DNA of 64,000 nt from JANQOH01 sp965243325 (GTDB lineage: Bacteria; Pseudomonadota; Alphaproteobacteria; UBA7887), in NCBI GenBank assembly GCA_965243325.1, contig CBDEUQ010000003.1, positions 1,612,001 through 1,676,000 of the forward strand, given 5' to 3'. Shown in pieces: positions 35,664 through 42,666 of the stretch; the first letter of the stretch is position 1; each line of letters starts with the position of its first letter. The position numbers and the translations under genes are program-made. Under the pieces are notes generated by a model. It did not search any database. It worked only from the letters and a program-made list of their open reading frames with translations, and had not been told where the DNA came from.

Positions 35664-36869
35664 ATGATTTCCACGCCGAACACCATCCCGCCCTTCACCG
35701 ACAACGGGAAGGTCCTCGACCGCATCGCCGCCGACGAGACCTTCGACGGGACATGGCCGTTCCGGCCGCGCTTCCACGGCGGCAACGGCTTCCGGCAGCA
35801 CTACGTCGACGAAGGAGAGGGGGATCCGATCGTCCTGCTGCACGGCGAGCCGACGTGGGGGTACCTGTACCGCAACTTCATCCCCGCTCTCTCGCGCACC
35901 CACCGGGTCATCGTTCCCGACCACATGGGCTTCGGCAAATCGGCCACGCCGCAGGACAGGGAGTACTGCCTGCGCACCCACACCCTCAACCTGGTCGGGC
36001 TGCTGGACTCCCTCGAACTCGACAGACCCGCCACCTTCTTCCTTCAGGACTGGGGGTGCGCCATCGGCCTCCAGTACGCTCTGCGCTTCCCGTCGAAGGT
36101 GGCCCGCATCATGATCGGGTCCAGCATTCCGATGCCGACGAGCCTCGAGGAGAAGGTCCGGCGCTTCGGCGGACTGCGGCCGGACGGCGACGGGCGGATG
36201 CCTCTGGCGGCCATGATAGCGGGCCGGCCGGAATTGCGCGGCACGGCCGCGGCGACCGCCGCCGTGCCGCACAGCTCGTGGTTCCCGTGGGTTCTCACCG
36301 GCCTCCCGGACGATCCCGGCTACGCGTGTCCCGGACTGGCGTCGGAGCGGGGGCCGGAGCCGCGCGGCCGCACGGAATCGGTGCTGCTCAACATGGGTTC
36401 GACCGCCGTGCACGTCATCGGCCACCTCATGGGCATCGAGAACAAGGCGGTCATCGACGCGACCTGGACCCGAGCCTATGCGTCGGCCTTTCCCACCATG
36501 CAGTCCGCCGTGGGTGCGCTCAACTTCCCCATGGACGCCATGAATCAGCTGAAGCTGTCGCCGGAAGCGCAGGCGTTTCCCCACGAGGCGGTGACGCCCG
36601 CCAGCGTCGAGGCCGTGCAGGCCATCCCCATATGGATGGCGGTCGGACGCCGCGACCACGCCATTTCCGTCAGCAGGATCGAGGACTGCGCGGCGTCGTT
36701 CGGCGGTTGTCCGTACGTGATCATCGAGAACGCCGGCCACTTCATCCAGGAGGACGCGCCCGAGACGGTCGTCGCGCTGCTTCAGACCTTCATTCAGGCG
36801 ACGGGGGGAGGGGTTCCGCGGTTCGAGCAATCCGTCGGCGTCCCGCCTCCGGGTTCGCGCAGGCTCTGA
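35664..36869 (+). CDS. Haloalkane-dehalogenase-like alpha/beta hydrolase
   Basis: A 401-residue hydrolase. HGEPTW (60-65) and FFLQDWG with nucleophile Asp129 followed by Trp130 match the DhlA-type (HLD-I) active site. A late Asp331 (VGRRDHA) and His359 (IENAGHF) complete the triad. Asp rather than Ser as nucleophile excludes ordinary esterases and lipases. It is about 90 residues longer than usual: a 40-residue N-terminal lead and an enlarged cap (about 165-290). The start at 35664 is the first ATG near the conserved region. It might cleave carbon-halogen bonds; fluoroacetate-type or other Asp-nucleophile relatives remain possible. Confidence 0.78.
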   Translation: MISTPNTIPPFTDNGKVLDRIAADETFDGTWPFRPRFHGGNGFRQHYVDEGEGDPIVLLHGEPTWGYLYRNFIPALSRTHRVIVPDHMGFGKSATPQDREYCLRTHTLNLVGLLDSLELDRPATFFLQDWGCAIGLQYALRFPSKVARIMIGSSIPMPTSLEEKVRRFGGLRPDGDGRMPLAAMIAGRPELRGTAAATAAVPHSSWFPWVLTGLPDDPGYACPGLASERGPEPRGRTESVLLNMGSTAVHVIGHLMGIENKAVIDATWTRAYASAFPTMQSAVGALNFPMDAMNQLKLSPEAQAFPHEAVTPASVEAVQAIPIWMAVGRRDHAISVSRIEDCAASFGGCPYVIIENAGHFIQEDAPETVVALLQTFIQATGGGVPRFEQSVGVPPPGSRRL

Positions 36870-36889
36870 TCGGGCGCCGTCGGCACGGC

Positions 36890-37966
36890 TCAGTCCTCGA
36901 CGATGCGCCGTGCTTCGGCCGGATCGAAGCCGACCCTGGCGCCGCCCTCGTAGATCTGCTCCAGAGTGTCCCCGTCGACCGGGATGCCCTCCGCCTCGCG
37001 CCGCGCGCGCATCCTGCGCTCCGGGTCGCCGGGCACCATCACCGCCTCGACCCCGGGCGCCGGCGCCGACGACTTGACGTGCTCGACGATCTCGGCGACC
37101 TCGTCGCGAAAGAACCCGGCGTCGCCGACCGCGCCCGGGTCGATGACGATGCTGAGCATGTTGTTGATGACCGCCCGGCCGTGGTCGCGTCGCGGCAGAT
37201 GGCCGCCGCCGTTGGTGAGAGCGCCCGCCAGCGCCTCGCACACGAGCGCCAGGCCGTAGCCCTTGTGCAGGCCCATCGAGACCAGGGCGCCGCGCGGGTT
37301 GGCGTACATGACGTTCGGATCGCGCGTCGGCCGTCCGGCCGCGTCGACCAGCGAGCCTTCGCGCACCTCGCTGCCGCTGTTGCGCGCAACCCGCACCTTG
37401 CCCATGGCGATGGCGCTGGTGGCGAAGTCGAGAATGATCGGCGGATGCCCGTCGCCCGCCGGAATGCCGGTGCAATGGGGATTGGTGGTGTAGCGCGGCT
37501 CGGCGCCGCCGAACGGCACCACCATCGGCCGGTAGCCGCCCGAGTTGACGTAGTGGATCGACACGAGGCCGGCGTCGGCGCACATTTCGGCCCAGGCGCC
37601 GATGCGGCCGAGATGGTGGCTCATGCGCAACGCAAGCACGGCGACGCCGCGTTCGCGAGCGCGTTCGATGCCCAGCGCCATCGCCTCGCGGCCGATGACC
37701 TGTCCGTAGCCGAGATTGCCGTCGAACCTGAGCACCGCGCCGTCGTCGCCGACGACCGAGAGACTCGCGTTGGCCTTCAGCCAGCCGTCGGCCATCGACG
37801 TGGCGTAGAGCGGAAGAATGCCGACGCCATGACTGTCGTGCCCGGTGAGATTGGCGTCGACGAGGTTTTCCGCCACCAGCGCCGCCTCGGCCTCGCACGA
37901 GCCGGATGCCACACAGAAGGCGCGGGTCAGCGCCGTCAACGTCTCCGCGGGAATGGTCCGCATCAT
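36890..37966 (-). CDS. Malate/L-lactate dehydrogenase family (Ldh2/YlbC type) oxidoreductase
   Basis: A 358-residue NAD(P)-dependent dehydrogenase of the LDH2 fold, not the classical Rossmann LDH. GHDSHGVG (42-49) contains the conserved catalytic His. MRMSHH-type motif LALRMSHHLGRIGAW and NPHCTGIPAG are characteristic. Relatives oxidise malate, sulfolactate, ureidoglycolate or 2,3-diketogulonate. The start at 37966 follows the upstream SDR by 25 bases on the same strand, suggesting a two-gene operon for a hydroxy-acid or sugar-acid pathway. Confidence 0.87.
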   Translation of the reverse strand: MMRTIPAETLTALTRAFCVASGSCEAEAALVAENLVDANLTGHDSHGVGILPLYATSMADGWLKANASLSVVGDDGAVLRFDGNLGYGQVIGREAMALGIERARERGVAVLALRMSHHLGRIGAWAEMCADAGLVSIHYVNSGGYRPMVVPFGGAEPRYTTNPHCTGIPAGDGHPPIILDFATSAIAMGKVRVARNSGSEVREGSLVDAAGRPTRDPNVMYANPRGALVSMGLHKGYGLALVCEALAGALTNGGGHLPRRDHGRAVINNMLSIVIDPGAVGDAGFFRDEVAEIVEHVKSSAPAPGVEAVMVPGDPERRMRARREAEGIPVDGDTLEQIYEGGARVGFDPAEARRIVED

Positions 37967-37991
37967 CGCGGCCGGCGATCGGGCGCCGGCA

Positions 37992-38798
37992 TCAACCGGC
38001 GATTGCGCTGGCGCTGAGACCGCCATCCACGACGAGCTCCGCGCCGGTGACGTACTTCGCCTCGTCGGAGGCGAGATAGAGCGCAGCGTGCGCCACGTCC
38101 CACGCGTCGCCCATGCGCTGCATGGGAATCTGGCCGTCGCGGTAGGCAATGCGGTCCGCGATCTCCTCGGCGGGATAGACGTCGGCAAGCATCTTCCGCA
38201 GCAACGGCGTGTCGACGATGCCGGGAAGAATGCAGTTGCAGCGAATGCCGTCGGCCGCATATTGCAGCGCGATATTGCGGCTGAGGCCCAGCATCGCCGC
38301 CTTGGTCGCGGAGTAGGACGCGTAGGCGACTCCCATCCAGCGGTTGGCGGCGATCGAGGACACGTTGACGATGGCGCCGCCGCCCCGGCGCTGCATGTGC
38401 GGGAGCACGTGGCGGGTCGTCAGGTACACGCTCTTCACGTTCACCGCCGCGCCGGCGTCCCAGTCCGCCACCGCGGTCTCCACCGGGCCGCCGCCGACGA
38501 CGATGCCGACGTTGTTGTGCAGGATGTCGATGCCGCCGTACCGCGAAAGCGCCGCCTCGACGGTCGCCGCGACCGCCGCTTCGTCGGTCACGTCGGCGAC
38601 CGCTACCGTGCACTCCCCGCCTTCGGCGGCGACGAGGCGGCGAGTCTCCGCCGCGGCATCCTCATTGATGTCGACGGCGAGCACGTTCGCGCCCTCGCGC
38701 GCGAACAGCACGGCGGTGGCCTTGCCGTTGCCCCAGCCCGGTCCGATCGACCCGGCGCCGGAGACGATGGCGGTCTTGCCGTCCAGCCTGCGCGCCAT
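37992..38798 (-). CDS. SDR-family NAD(P)-dependent oxidoreductase
   Basis: A 268-residue classical-type SDR. The cofactor loop is SGAGSIGPGWGNG (13-25), a variant with an insertion before the final Gly. The catalytic residues are Ser147/148 (NVSSIA), Tyr162 and Lys166 (YSATK), so it should be active, unlike the two Phe-type SDRs in this window. The C-terminus (ELVVDGGL) is typical. The start at 38798 precedes the Ldh2-type gene in the same operon. A perfect 34-base palindrome lies 35 bases upstream. The substrate is unknown. Confidence 0.87.
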   Translation of the reverse strand: MARRLDGKTAIVSGAGSIGPGWGNGKATAVLFAREGANVLAVDINEDAAAETRRLVAAEGGECTVAVADVTDEAAVAATVEAALSRYGGIDILHNNVGIVVGGGPVETAVADWDAGAAVNVKSVYLTTRHVLPHMQRRGGGAIVNVSSIAANRWMGVAYASYSATKAAMLGLSRNIALQYAADGIRCNCILPGIVDTPLLRKMLADVYPAEEIADRIAYRDGQIPMQRMGDAWDVAHAALYLASDEAKYVTGAELVVDGGLSASAIAG

Positions 38799-38832
38799 GG
38801 TGCGCCTCTCCCTTTCCCGGTGCCGAACGAGA

Positions 38833-38866
38833 ACATGGCTGCCGCGGCGCGCCGCGGCAGCCATGT
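38833..38866. repeat. Perfect 34-nt palindrome upstream of the SDR operon
   Basis: Two 17-base arms (ACATGGCTGCCGCGGCG and its complement) meet without a loop. It lies between the small secreted-protein gene and the SDR start. It could be a dimeric regulator site or a strong hairpin in the transcript; no T-run follows. Confidence 0.9.
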
Positions 38867-38870
38867 ATCG

Positions 38871-38891
38871 AACGGGGCGCGAGGCCCCGTT
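38871..38891 (-). terminator. Stem-loop after the small secreted-protein gene
   Basis: An eight-base stem AACGGGGC/GCCCCGTT with a 5-base loop, 13 bases past the stop of the 61-residue gene. The T-tract (TTTT, 38890-38893) is on the plus strand; on the minus strand only TT follows, so termination of the minus transcript would be weak. Confidence 0.4.
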
Positions 38892-38904
38892 TTCGTTCCG
38901 GCCG

Positions 38905-39090
38905 CTATTCGGTCGCGATGGTCTGGGAATCGGCCACCGTCGTCGTGCCGTCGGAATCGGTCGCCACCGTCTCGGTAGGCACCGAGGCCTCGTGCGAAAT
39001 GCTGCCGCACATGCCGCCGCCCGCCACGGCGGCCGACGCGAACGCCGTTGCCGCCGCAGCGGCGATGAGGAGCTTGAACGCATTGGTCAT
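38905..39090 (-). CDS. Small secreted protein, 61 residues, function unknown
   Basis: Begins MTNAFKLLIAAAAATAFASAAVA, a clear Sec signal peptide with an AVA cleavage site. The mature part is about 38 residues, acidic, rich in Thr/Ser/Asp, with one Cys (MCGS). GGAGGG lies nine bases before the ATG. A hairpin follows the stop. It lies between tRNA-Cys and the SDR operon on the same strand. No family was recognised; the signal peptide and ribosome site argue it is real. Confidence 0.6.
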   Translation of the reverse strand: MTNAFKLLIAAAAATAFASAAVAGGGMCGSISHEASVPTETVATDSDGTTTVADSQTIATE

Positions 39091-39258
39091 AGTTGCTGAC
39101 CCTCCGGTACTGGACTTTCAGCTCGCGGCGAGCATGGTTCCGCCGCAGCGGCGTGTCAAGCACGGCACACTGCGCGACCTCGCCGCCTGATCGGCCGGGG
39201 AACGCCGGCGCGACGTGCGGAACGCCCTGGCCGCCGGCGTCCGGCACTGTCGTCGCTG

Positions 39259-39332
39259 TGGAGGCCCGGACCGGAATCGAACCGATATAAACGGATTTGC
39301 AGTCCGCTGCATAGCCATTCTGCCACCGGGCC
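39259..39332 (-). tRNA. tRNA-Cys (GCA)
   Basis: A 74-base cloverleaf with encoded CCA (39259-39261). The acceptor stem is GGCCCGG/CCGGGCC, the anticodon arm GCGGA-CTGCAAA-TCCGT with anticodon GCA, and the T arm ATCGG-TTCGATT-CCGGT. U8 and the D-arm TGGCAG are in place. Confidence 0.96.
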
Positions 39333-39347
39333 CGGGGCGCACGACCG

Positions 39348-39376
39348 GTCATACGGGGCACCCCGCGGACGGTCAA
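39348..39376 (-). promoter_or_regulatory. tRNA-Cys promoter
   Basis: On the minus strand TTGACC (39376-39371), an exact 17-base spacer, and TATGAC (39353-39348). Transcription would start about 8-10 bases before the tRNA 5' end. Confidence 0.7.
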
Positions 39377-39450
39377 GAGATGCGCCGGCGTTGTCCGCAC
39401 GGCAGCGAAGCTCTATACGTTCGACGGTCGCGCCCCGGAGGCCGGAACCG

Positions 39451-40122
39451 ATGTCCGACTTCGATGCCATGCGCGCACGCATGGTCGCTTGCCAGATCAG
39501 GCCCGCCAACGTCGCCGATCCGCGCTTGATCGAAGCGTTGGCGCGGGTTCCGCGCGAACGGTTCGTGCCGGACGCGTGGCGCGCGACGGCCTACGTCGAC
39601 GAAGACCTGCCGCTCTCCGCCGGGCGGTATCTGATGGAGCCGGCCGTGTTCGCGCGCCTCGTCGCTCACGCACCGGTCAGGGAGAGCGATACGGTCCTCG
39701 ACGTCGGTTGCGCCACGGGGTATTCGACGGCGGTTCTCGGGCTTGTCGCGCAGGCCGCGATCGGCGTCGAGGGCGACGCCGGGCTTGCGGAGACCGCCGG
39801 CGACCTGCTCGTCGATCTCGGCATCGATAACGCCGTCGTCGTCAACGGCGCATCGGAAGAGGGCTACGCGGCGCAGGCTCCCTACGACGTCATCGTGCTC
39901 GGGGGCGCGGTGGACGACGTGCCGCAGACGTTGCAGGACCAGATGGCCGAAGGCGGGCGCCTCGTCGCGGTCCTGCGCGGCGGCGGGGGCGCGGCCGCAC
40001 GCCGTACCGGCAAGGCGACGCGGCTCTTGAAGACGCATGGCCGCGTTTCGCGGCGAACCCTGTTCGACGCCGCCGTGCCGCCGCTGCCGGGATTCGAGAG
40101 GAGCGCCGGTTTTGTCTTCTGA
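39451..40122 (+). CDS. Protein-L-isoaspartate O-methyltransferase-like protein (non-canonical)
   Basis: A 223-residue SAM-dependent methyltransferase with the glycine motif VLDVGCATGYSTAVL (82-96) and PCMT-like lead RERFVPDAWRATAY. The substrate-loop motif GQTIS of true PCMT is replaced by GRYLMEPA (58-65), so isoaspartate repair is doubtful. GGAG lies upstream of ATG 39451. It overlaps the following rhodanese by 11 bases and heads a conserved run rhodanese-tolC-popZ-valS known in Rhodospirillales and relatives. Confidence 0.82.
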   Translation: MSDFDAMRARMVACQIRPANVADPRLIEALARVPRERFVPDAWRATAYVDEDLPLSAGRYLMEPAVFARLVAHAPVRESDTVLDVGCATGYSTAVLGLVAQAAIGVEGDAGLAETAGDLLVDLGIDNAVVVNGASEEGYAAQAPYDVIVLGGAVDDVPQTLQDQMAEGGRLVAVLRGGGGAAARRTGKATRLLKTHGRVSRRTLFDAAVPPLPGFERSAGFVF

Positions 40123-40453
40123 CGCCGCCGCCGCTACGCTGCCCTTCGCCATCGACCCTGCGGAGCTTGCGCGCTGGCGCGCCGCGTCCGTCTGTCGCCT
40201 GCTCGACGTGCGGGAGGCGTGGGAGCTTGAGATCTGCCGCTTCGACGAGGCCCGGCACATTCCGCTGGACGAGTTGCCGGGCCGGCTCGACGAAGTGCCC
40301 GACGACGCCCCGGTGGTGGCGGTCTGTCACCACGGCGTGCGCAGCGCCCGCGCGACGGCATTCCTGCGCGGCCGCGGCGTCCGCGCGGTCAATCTCCACG
40401 GCGGGATCGACGCGTGGGCACGCACCATCGACACCGCAATGGCGGTCTACTAG
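40112..40453 (+). CDS. Rhodanese-like domain protein
   Basis: A 113-residue single rhodanese domain with active-site loop VCHHGVRSA (Cys72) and LDVREAWELEIC. The proposed TTG start at 40112 has GAGGAG ten bases ahead and lies inside the PCMT-like gene; a frame from ATG 40037 would overlap far more and add Arg/Cys-rich sequence. It ends 32 bases before tolC. The sulfur acceptor is unknown. It is a small cytoplasmic protein like E. coli GlpE. Confidence 0.82.
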   Translation: MSSDAAAATLPFAIDPAELARWRAASVCRLLDVREAWELEICRFDEARHIPLDELPGRLDEVPDDAPVVAVCHHGVRSARATAFLRGRGVRAVNLHGGIDAWARTIDTAMAVY

Positions 40454-40485
40454 GAATCGCACGGACGGCCGGAGGATAAGGGAAC

Positions 40486-41877
40486 ATGCGAACCTGGATC
40501 GGTTGGGCGGTGGCGGTCGCGACGACGGCAGCGGTGCCGGGCGGGGCGACGGCCCAGACTCTCGAGGACGCGCTGGTGGAGGCCTATACCGTCAACGCGC
40601 ATCTGCTGGCGGCGCGCGCGGCGTTGCGCGCGGTCGACGAAACGGTGCCGGCGGCGTTGTCGGGCTGGCGGCCGACTCTTGAGATCAGTTCCAACGCCGG
40701 CAAGCGCGCGTTGCGGCAATCCGGCATCTTCGGCGACGGTTCGACGCAGAACATGTCGCCTGCGTCGGTCGGCGTCCGACTCTCGCAGCCGCTTTTCCGC
40801 GGCGGCGCGACGATGGCCCAGACCCAGGCGTCGGAAGCGCGCGTGCTCGCCGGCCGGGCCAGCCTGACGGATGTCGAACAGCAGGTGCTCGCCGCCGCCG
40901 CCTCGGCCTACGTCACCGTGATTCGCGATCAGTCGGTCATCGACCTGAACGTCAACAACGAACAGGTGCTCGCGCGCCAGTTGCAGGCGACGCGCGACCG
41001 CTTCCATGTCGGCGAAGTTACGCGGACCGACGTGTCGCAGGCGGAAGCGCGCTCGGCCGACGCGCGCGCTTCGCGCATAGCGGCGGAAGGCAACCTCGAA
41101 GCCTCGCGCGCGACCTACGAGAACCTGATCGGAACGGCGCCCGGAACGCTCGAATTCCCGACGATGAGCGTGTTCTCCGTGCCCGAGACGGTCGAAGCGG
41201 CGCTCGACCTCGGCCTCCGGCGCAATCCGGCCGTGCTGCGCGCGGATGCGCTGGCAGCCGCTGCCCGCCACGACATCGACGCGGCGGCGGCGCGTGTGCT
41301 TCCGCATATCACGCTGAGCGCCTCGGCGCAGCGCTCCTGGGATCCGAACTCGTTCTCCTCGAAGACGGACGTCGCCGAAATCGTCACCAGCCTCGTCGTT
41401 CCTCTCTATCAGTCGGGGGCGGAGTACGCGCGCATCCGCGAGCTGCGCGAGGTCGCCGTGCAGCGGCGACGGGAAGTCGACGCGGAGCGCCGGTCGATAC
41501 GCGAGTCCGTGGCGCAGGGCTGGGAGAGGCTCCAGACGGCGCGGGCGCGGGTCAGCGCGTTTCAGGCCTCGGTCGAGGCGAACGGCATCGCGCTCGAAGG
41601 CGTCGAGCAGGAGGCGGCGGTCGGCGCGCGGACGGTGCTCGACGTTCTCGACGCCGAGCAGGAACTGTTCGAAGCGCGGGTCAATCTCGTGCGCGCGGAG
41701 GCCGAGGCGGCCACCGCCACGTTCCAGCTTCTCAGTGTCGCCGGAGGCATGACCGCCCGCGAACTGGCTCTGCCCACTCCGCTTTACGATCCGGTCGCAC
41801 ACTACGACGCCGTGCGCGGCAAGTGGCTGGGTTTCGGCGGCGACGGCGAGGCGGAACCGACCGCGGCCGCGGAGTGA
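40486..41877 (+). CDS. tolC: TolC-family outer-membrane efflux protein
   Basis: A 463-residue outer-membrane channel. Signal MRTWIGWAVAVATTAAVPGGATAQ. The TolC repeat structure is seen twice: TLEDALVEAYTVNAHLLAARAAL at the start and VEAALDLGLRRNPAVLRADALAA near the middle. VGVRLSQPLFRGGATMAQ and LVVPLYQSGAEYARI are the paired beta-strand/equatorial signatures. It would serve as the exit duct for tripartite pumps or type I secretion, possibly including the RND pair at 23183-27528. GGAGG precedes the start. Confidence 0.92.
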   Translation: MRTWIGWAVAVATTAAVPGGATAQTLEDALVEAYTVNAHLLAARAALRAVDETVPAALSGWRPTLEISSNAGKRALRQSGIFGDGSTQNMSPASVGVRLSQPLFRGGATMAQTQASEARVLAGRASLTDVEQQVLAAAASAYVTVIRDQSVIDLNVNNEQVLARQLQATRDRFHVGEVTRTDVSQAEARSADARASRIAAEGNLEASRATYENLIGTAPGTLEFPTMSVFSVPETVEAALDLGLRRNPAVLRADALAAAARHDIDAAAARVLPHITLSASAQRSWDPNSFSSKTDVAEIVTSLVVPLYQSGAEYARIRELREVAVQRRREVDAERRSIRESVAQGWERLQTARARVSAFQASVEANGIALEGVEQEAAVGARTVLDVLDAEQELFEARVNLVRAEAEAATATFQLLSVAGGMTARELALPTPLYDPVAHYDAVRGKWLGFGGDGEAEPTAAAE

Positions 41878-41959
41878 CCGGCGTCGGCATTCGACCGCTG
41901 GCTCTGGCGCGCCTCATGCGCTAGGGTTGCCCATCACGCGCGCAACCGGAAACGAGACC

Positions 41960-42595
41960 ATGCCGGCAACCCAACAGAACGGCGACCGCGATCCGTCGAT
42001 GGAGGAAATCCTGTCATCGATCCGCCATATCATCTCGACCGAAGGCGACGCCGGCGAAGGCCTTACGCCCGAGCCGTCGACGCGTCCTTCCGACGCTGCC
42101 GGCGGGGCGGCCGATGCCGACGATCCGGCGTCCGGCGATCCCGCGGTCTTTGGCGATGACATGACCGAGCCGGCCGCAGCCGCATCGACCGGAGACGCGA
42201 CGCCCGATCCGGCACCGGAGCCGACCGAGCACGTCGACCCGGGCGGCAAGGCCGAACCGGACTTCGGGTCCGGATCGCGAAACGGAGAAACACTTGCCGG
42301 CGAACCGGAGCCGTTCGACACCGCGCGCAGCGGGTTGGTTTCGGGTCCCGCCGAGGCGGCATCGCTGGACGCGCTTTCGGAACTGCAGGCGGCGATGGCG
42401 ATCGGCCCGGAGTCGGCGTCGGTGTCGGCGTCGGCCGGCGGGAGCGGGCGCACCGTCGAGCAGATCGCCGCGGAACTGATGCAGCCGATGCTGAAAGAGA
42501 TGCTCAAGGAGTGGCTCGACGCGAACCTGCCGGAGATGGTGAGGAACGTCGTCGAGGACGAAGTGCGTCGTCTGTCGACACGCATGCGACGCTGA
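41960..42595 (+). CDS. popZ: PopZ-like polar organising protein (DUF2497)
   Basis: A 211-residue protein with the PopZ layout: an N-terminal helix DPSMEEILSSIRHIIS, a long acidic Pro/Ala/Glu-rich linker (about residues 30-150), and a conserved C-terminal helical region (TVEQIAAELMQPMLKEMLKE ... EDEVRRLSTRMRR). PopZ self-assembles at cell poles and anchors the ParB-origin complex in alphaproteobacteria. ATG 41960 is preferred to TTG 41927 because the family motif starts close behind. The position between tolC and valS is conserved in the class. Confidence 0.87.
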   Translation: MPATQQNGDRDPSMEEILSSIRHIISTEGDAGEGLTPEPSTRPSDAAGGAADADDPASGDPAVFGDDMTEPAAAASTGDATPDPAPEPTEHVDPGGKAEPDFGSGSRNGETLAGEPEPFDTARSGLVSGPAEAASLDALSELQAAMAIGPESASVSASAGGSGRTVEQIAAELMQPMLKEMLKEWLDANLPEMVRNVVEDEVRRLSTRMRR

Positions 42596-42666
42596 ATCCG
42601 TCGCGTTCGACCGGCGCCGCGTGTCATCGCGGCCCGGGGTGGCGTTCCACGACGCGAGATCGAACC

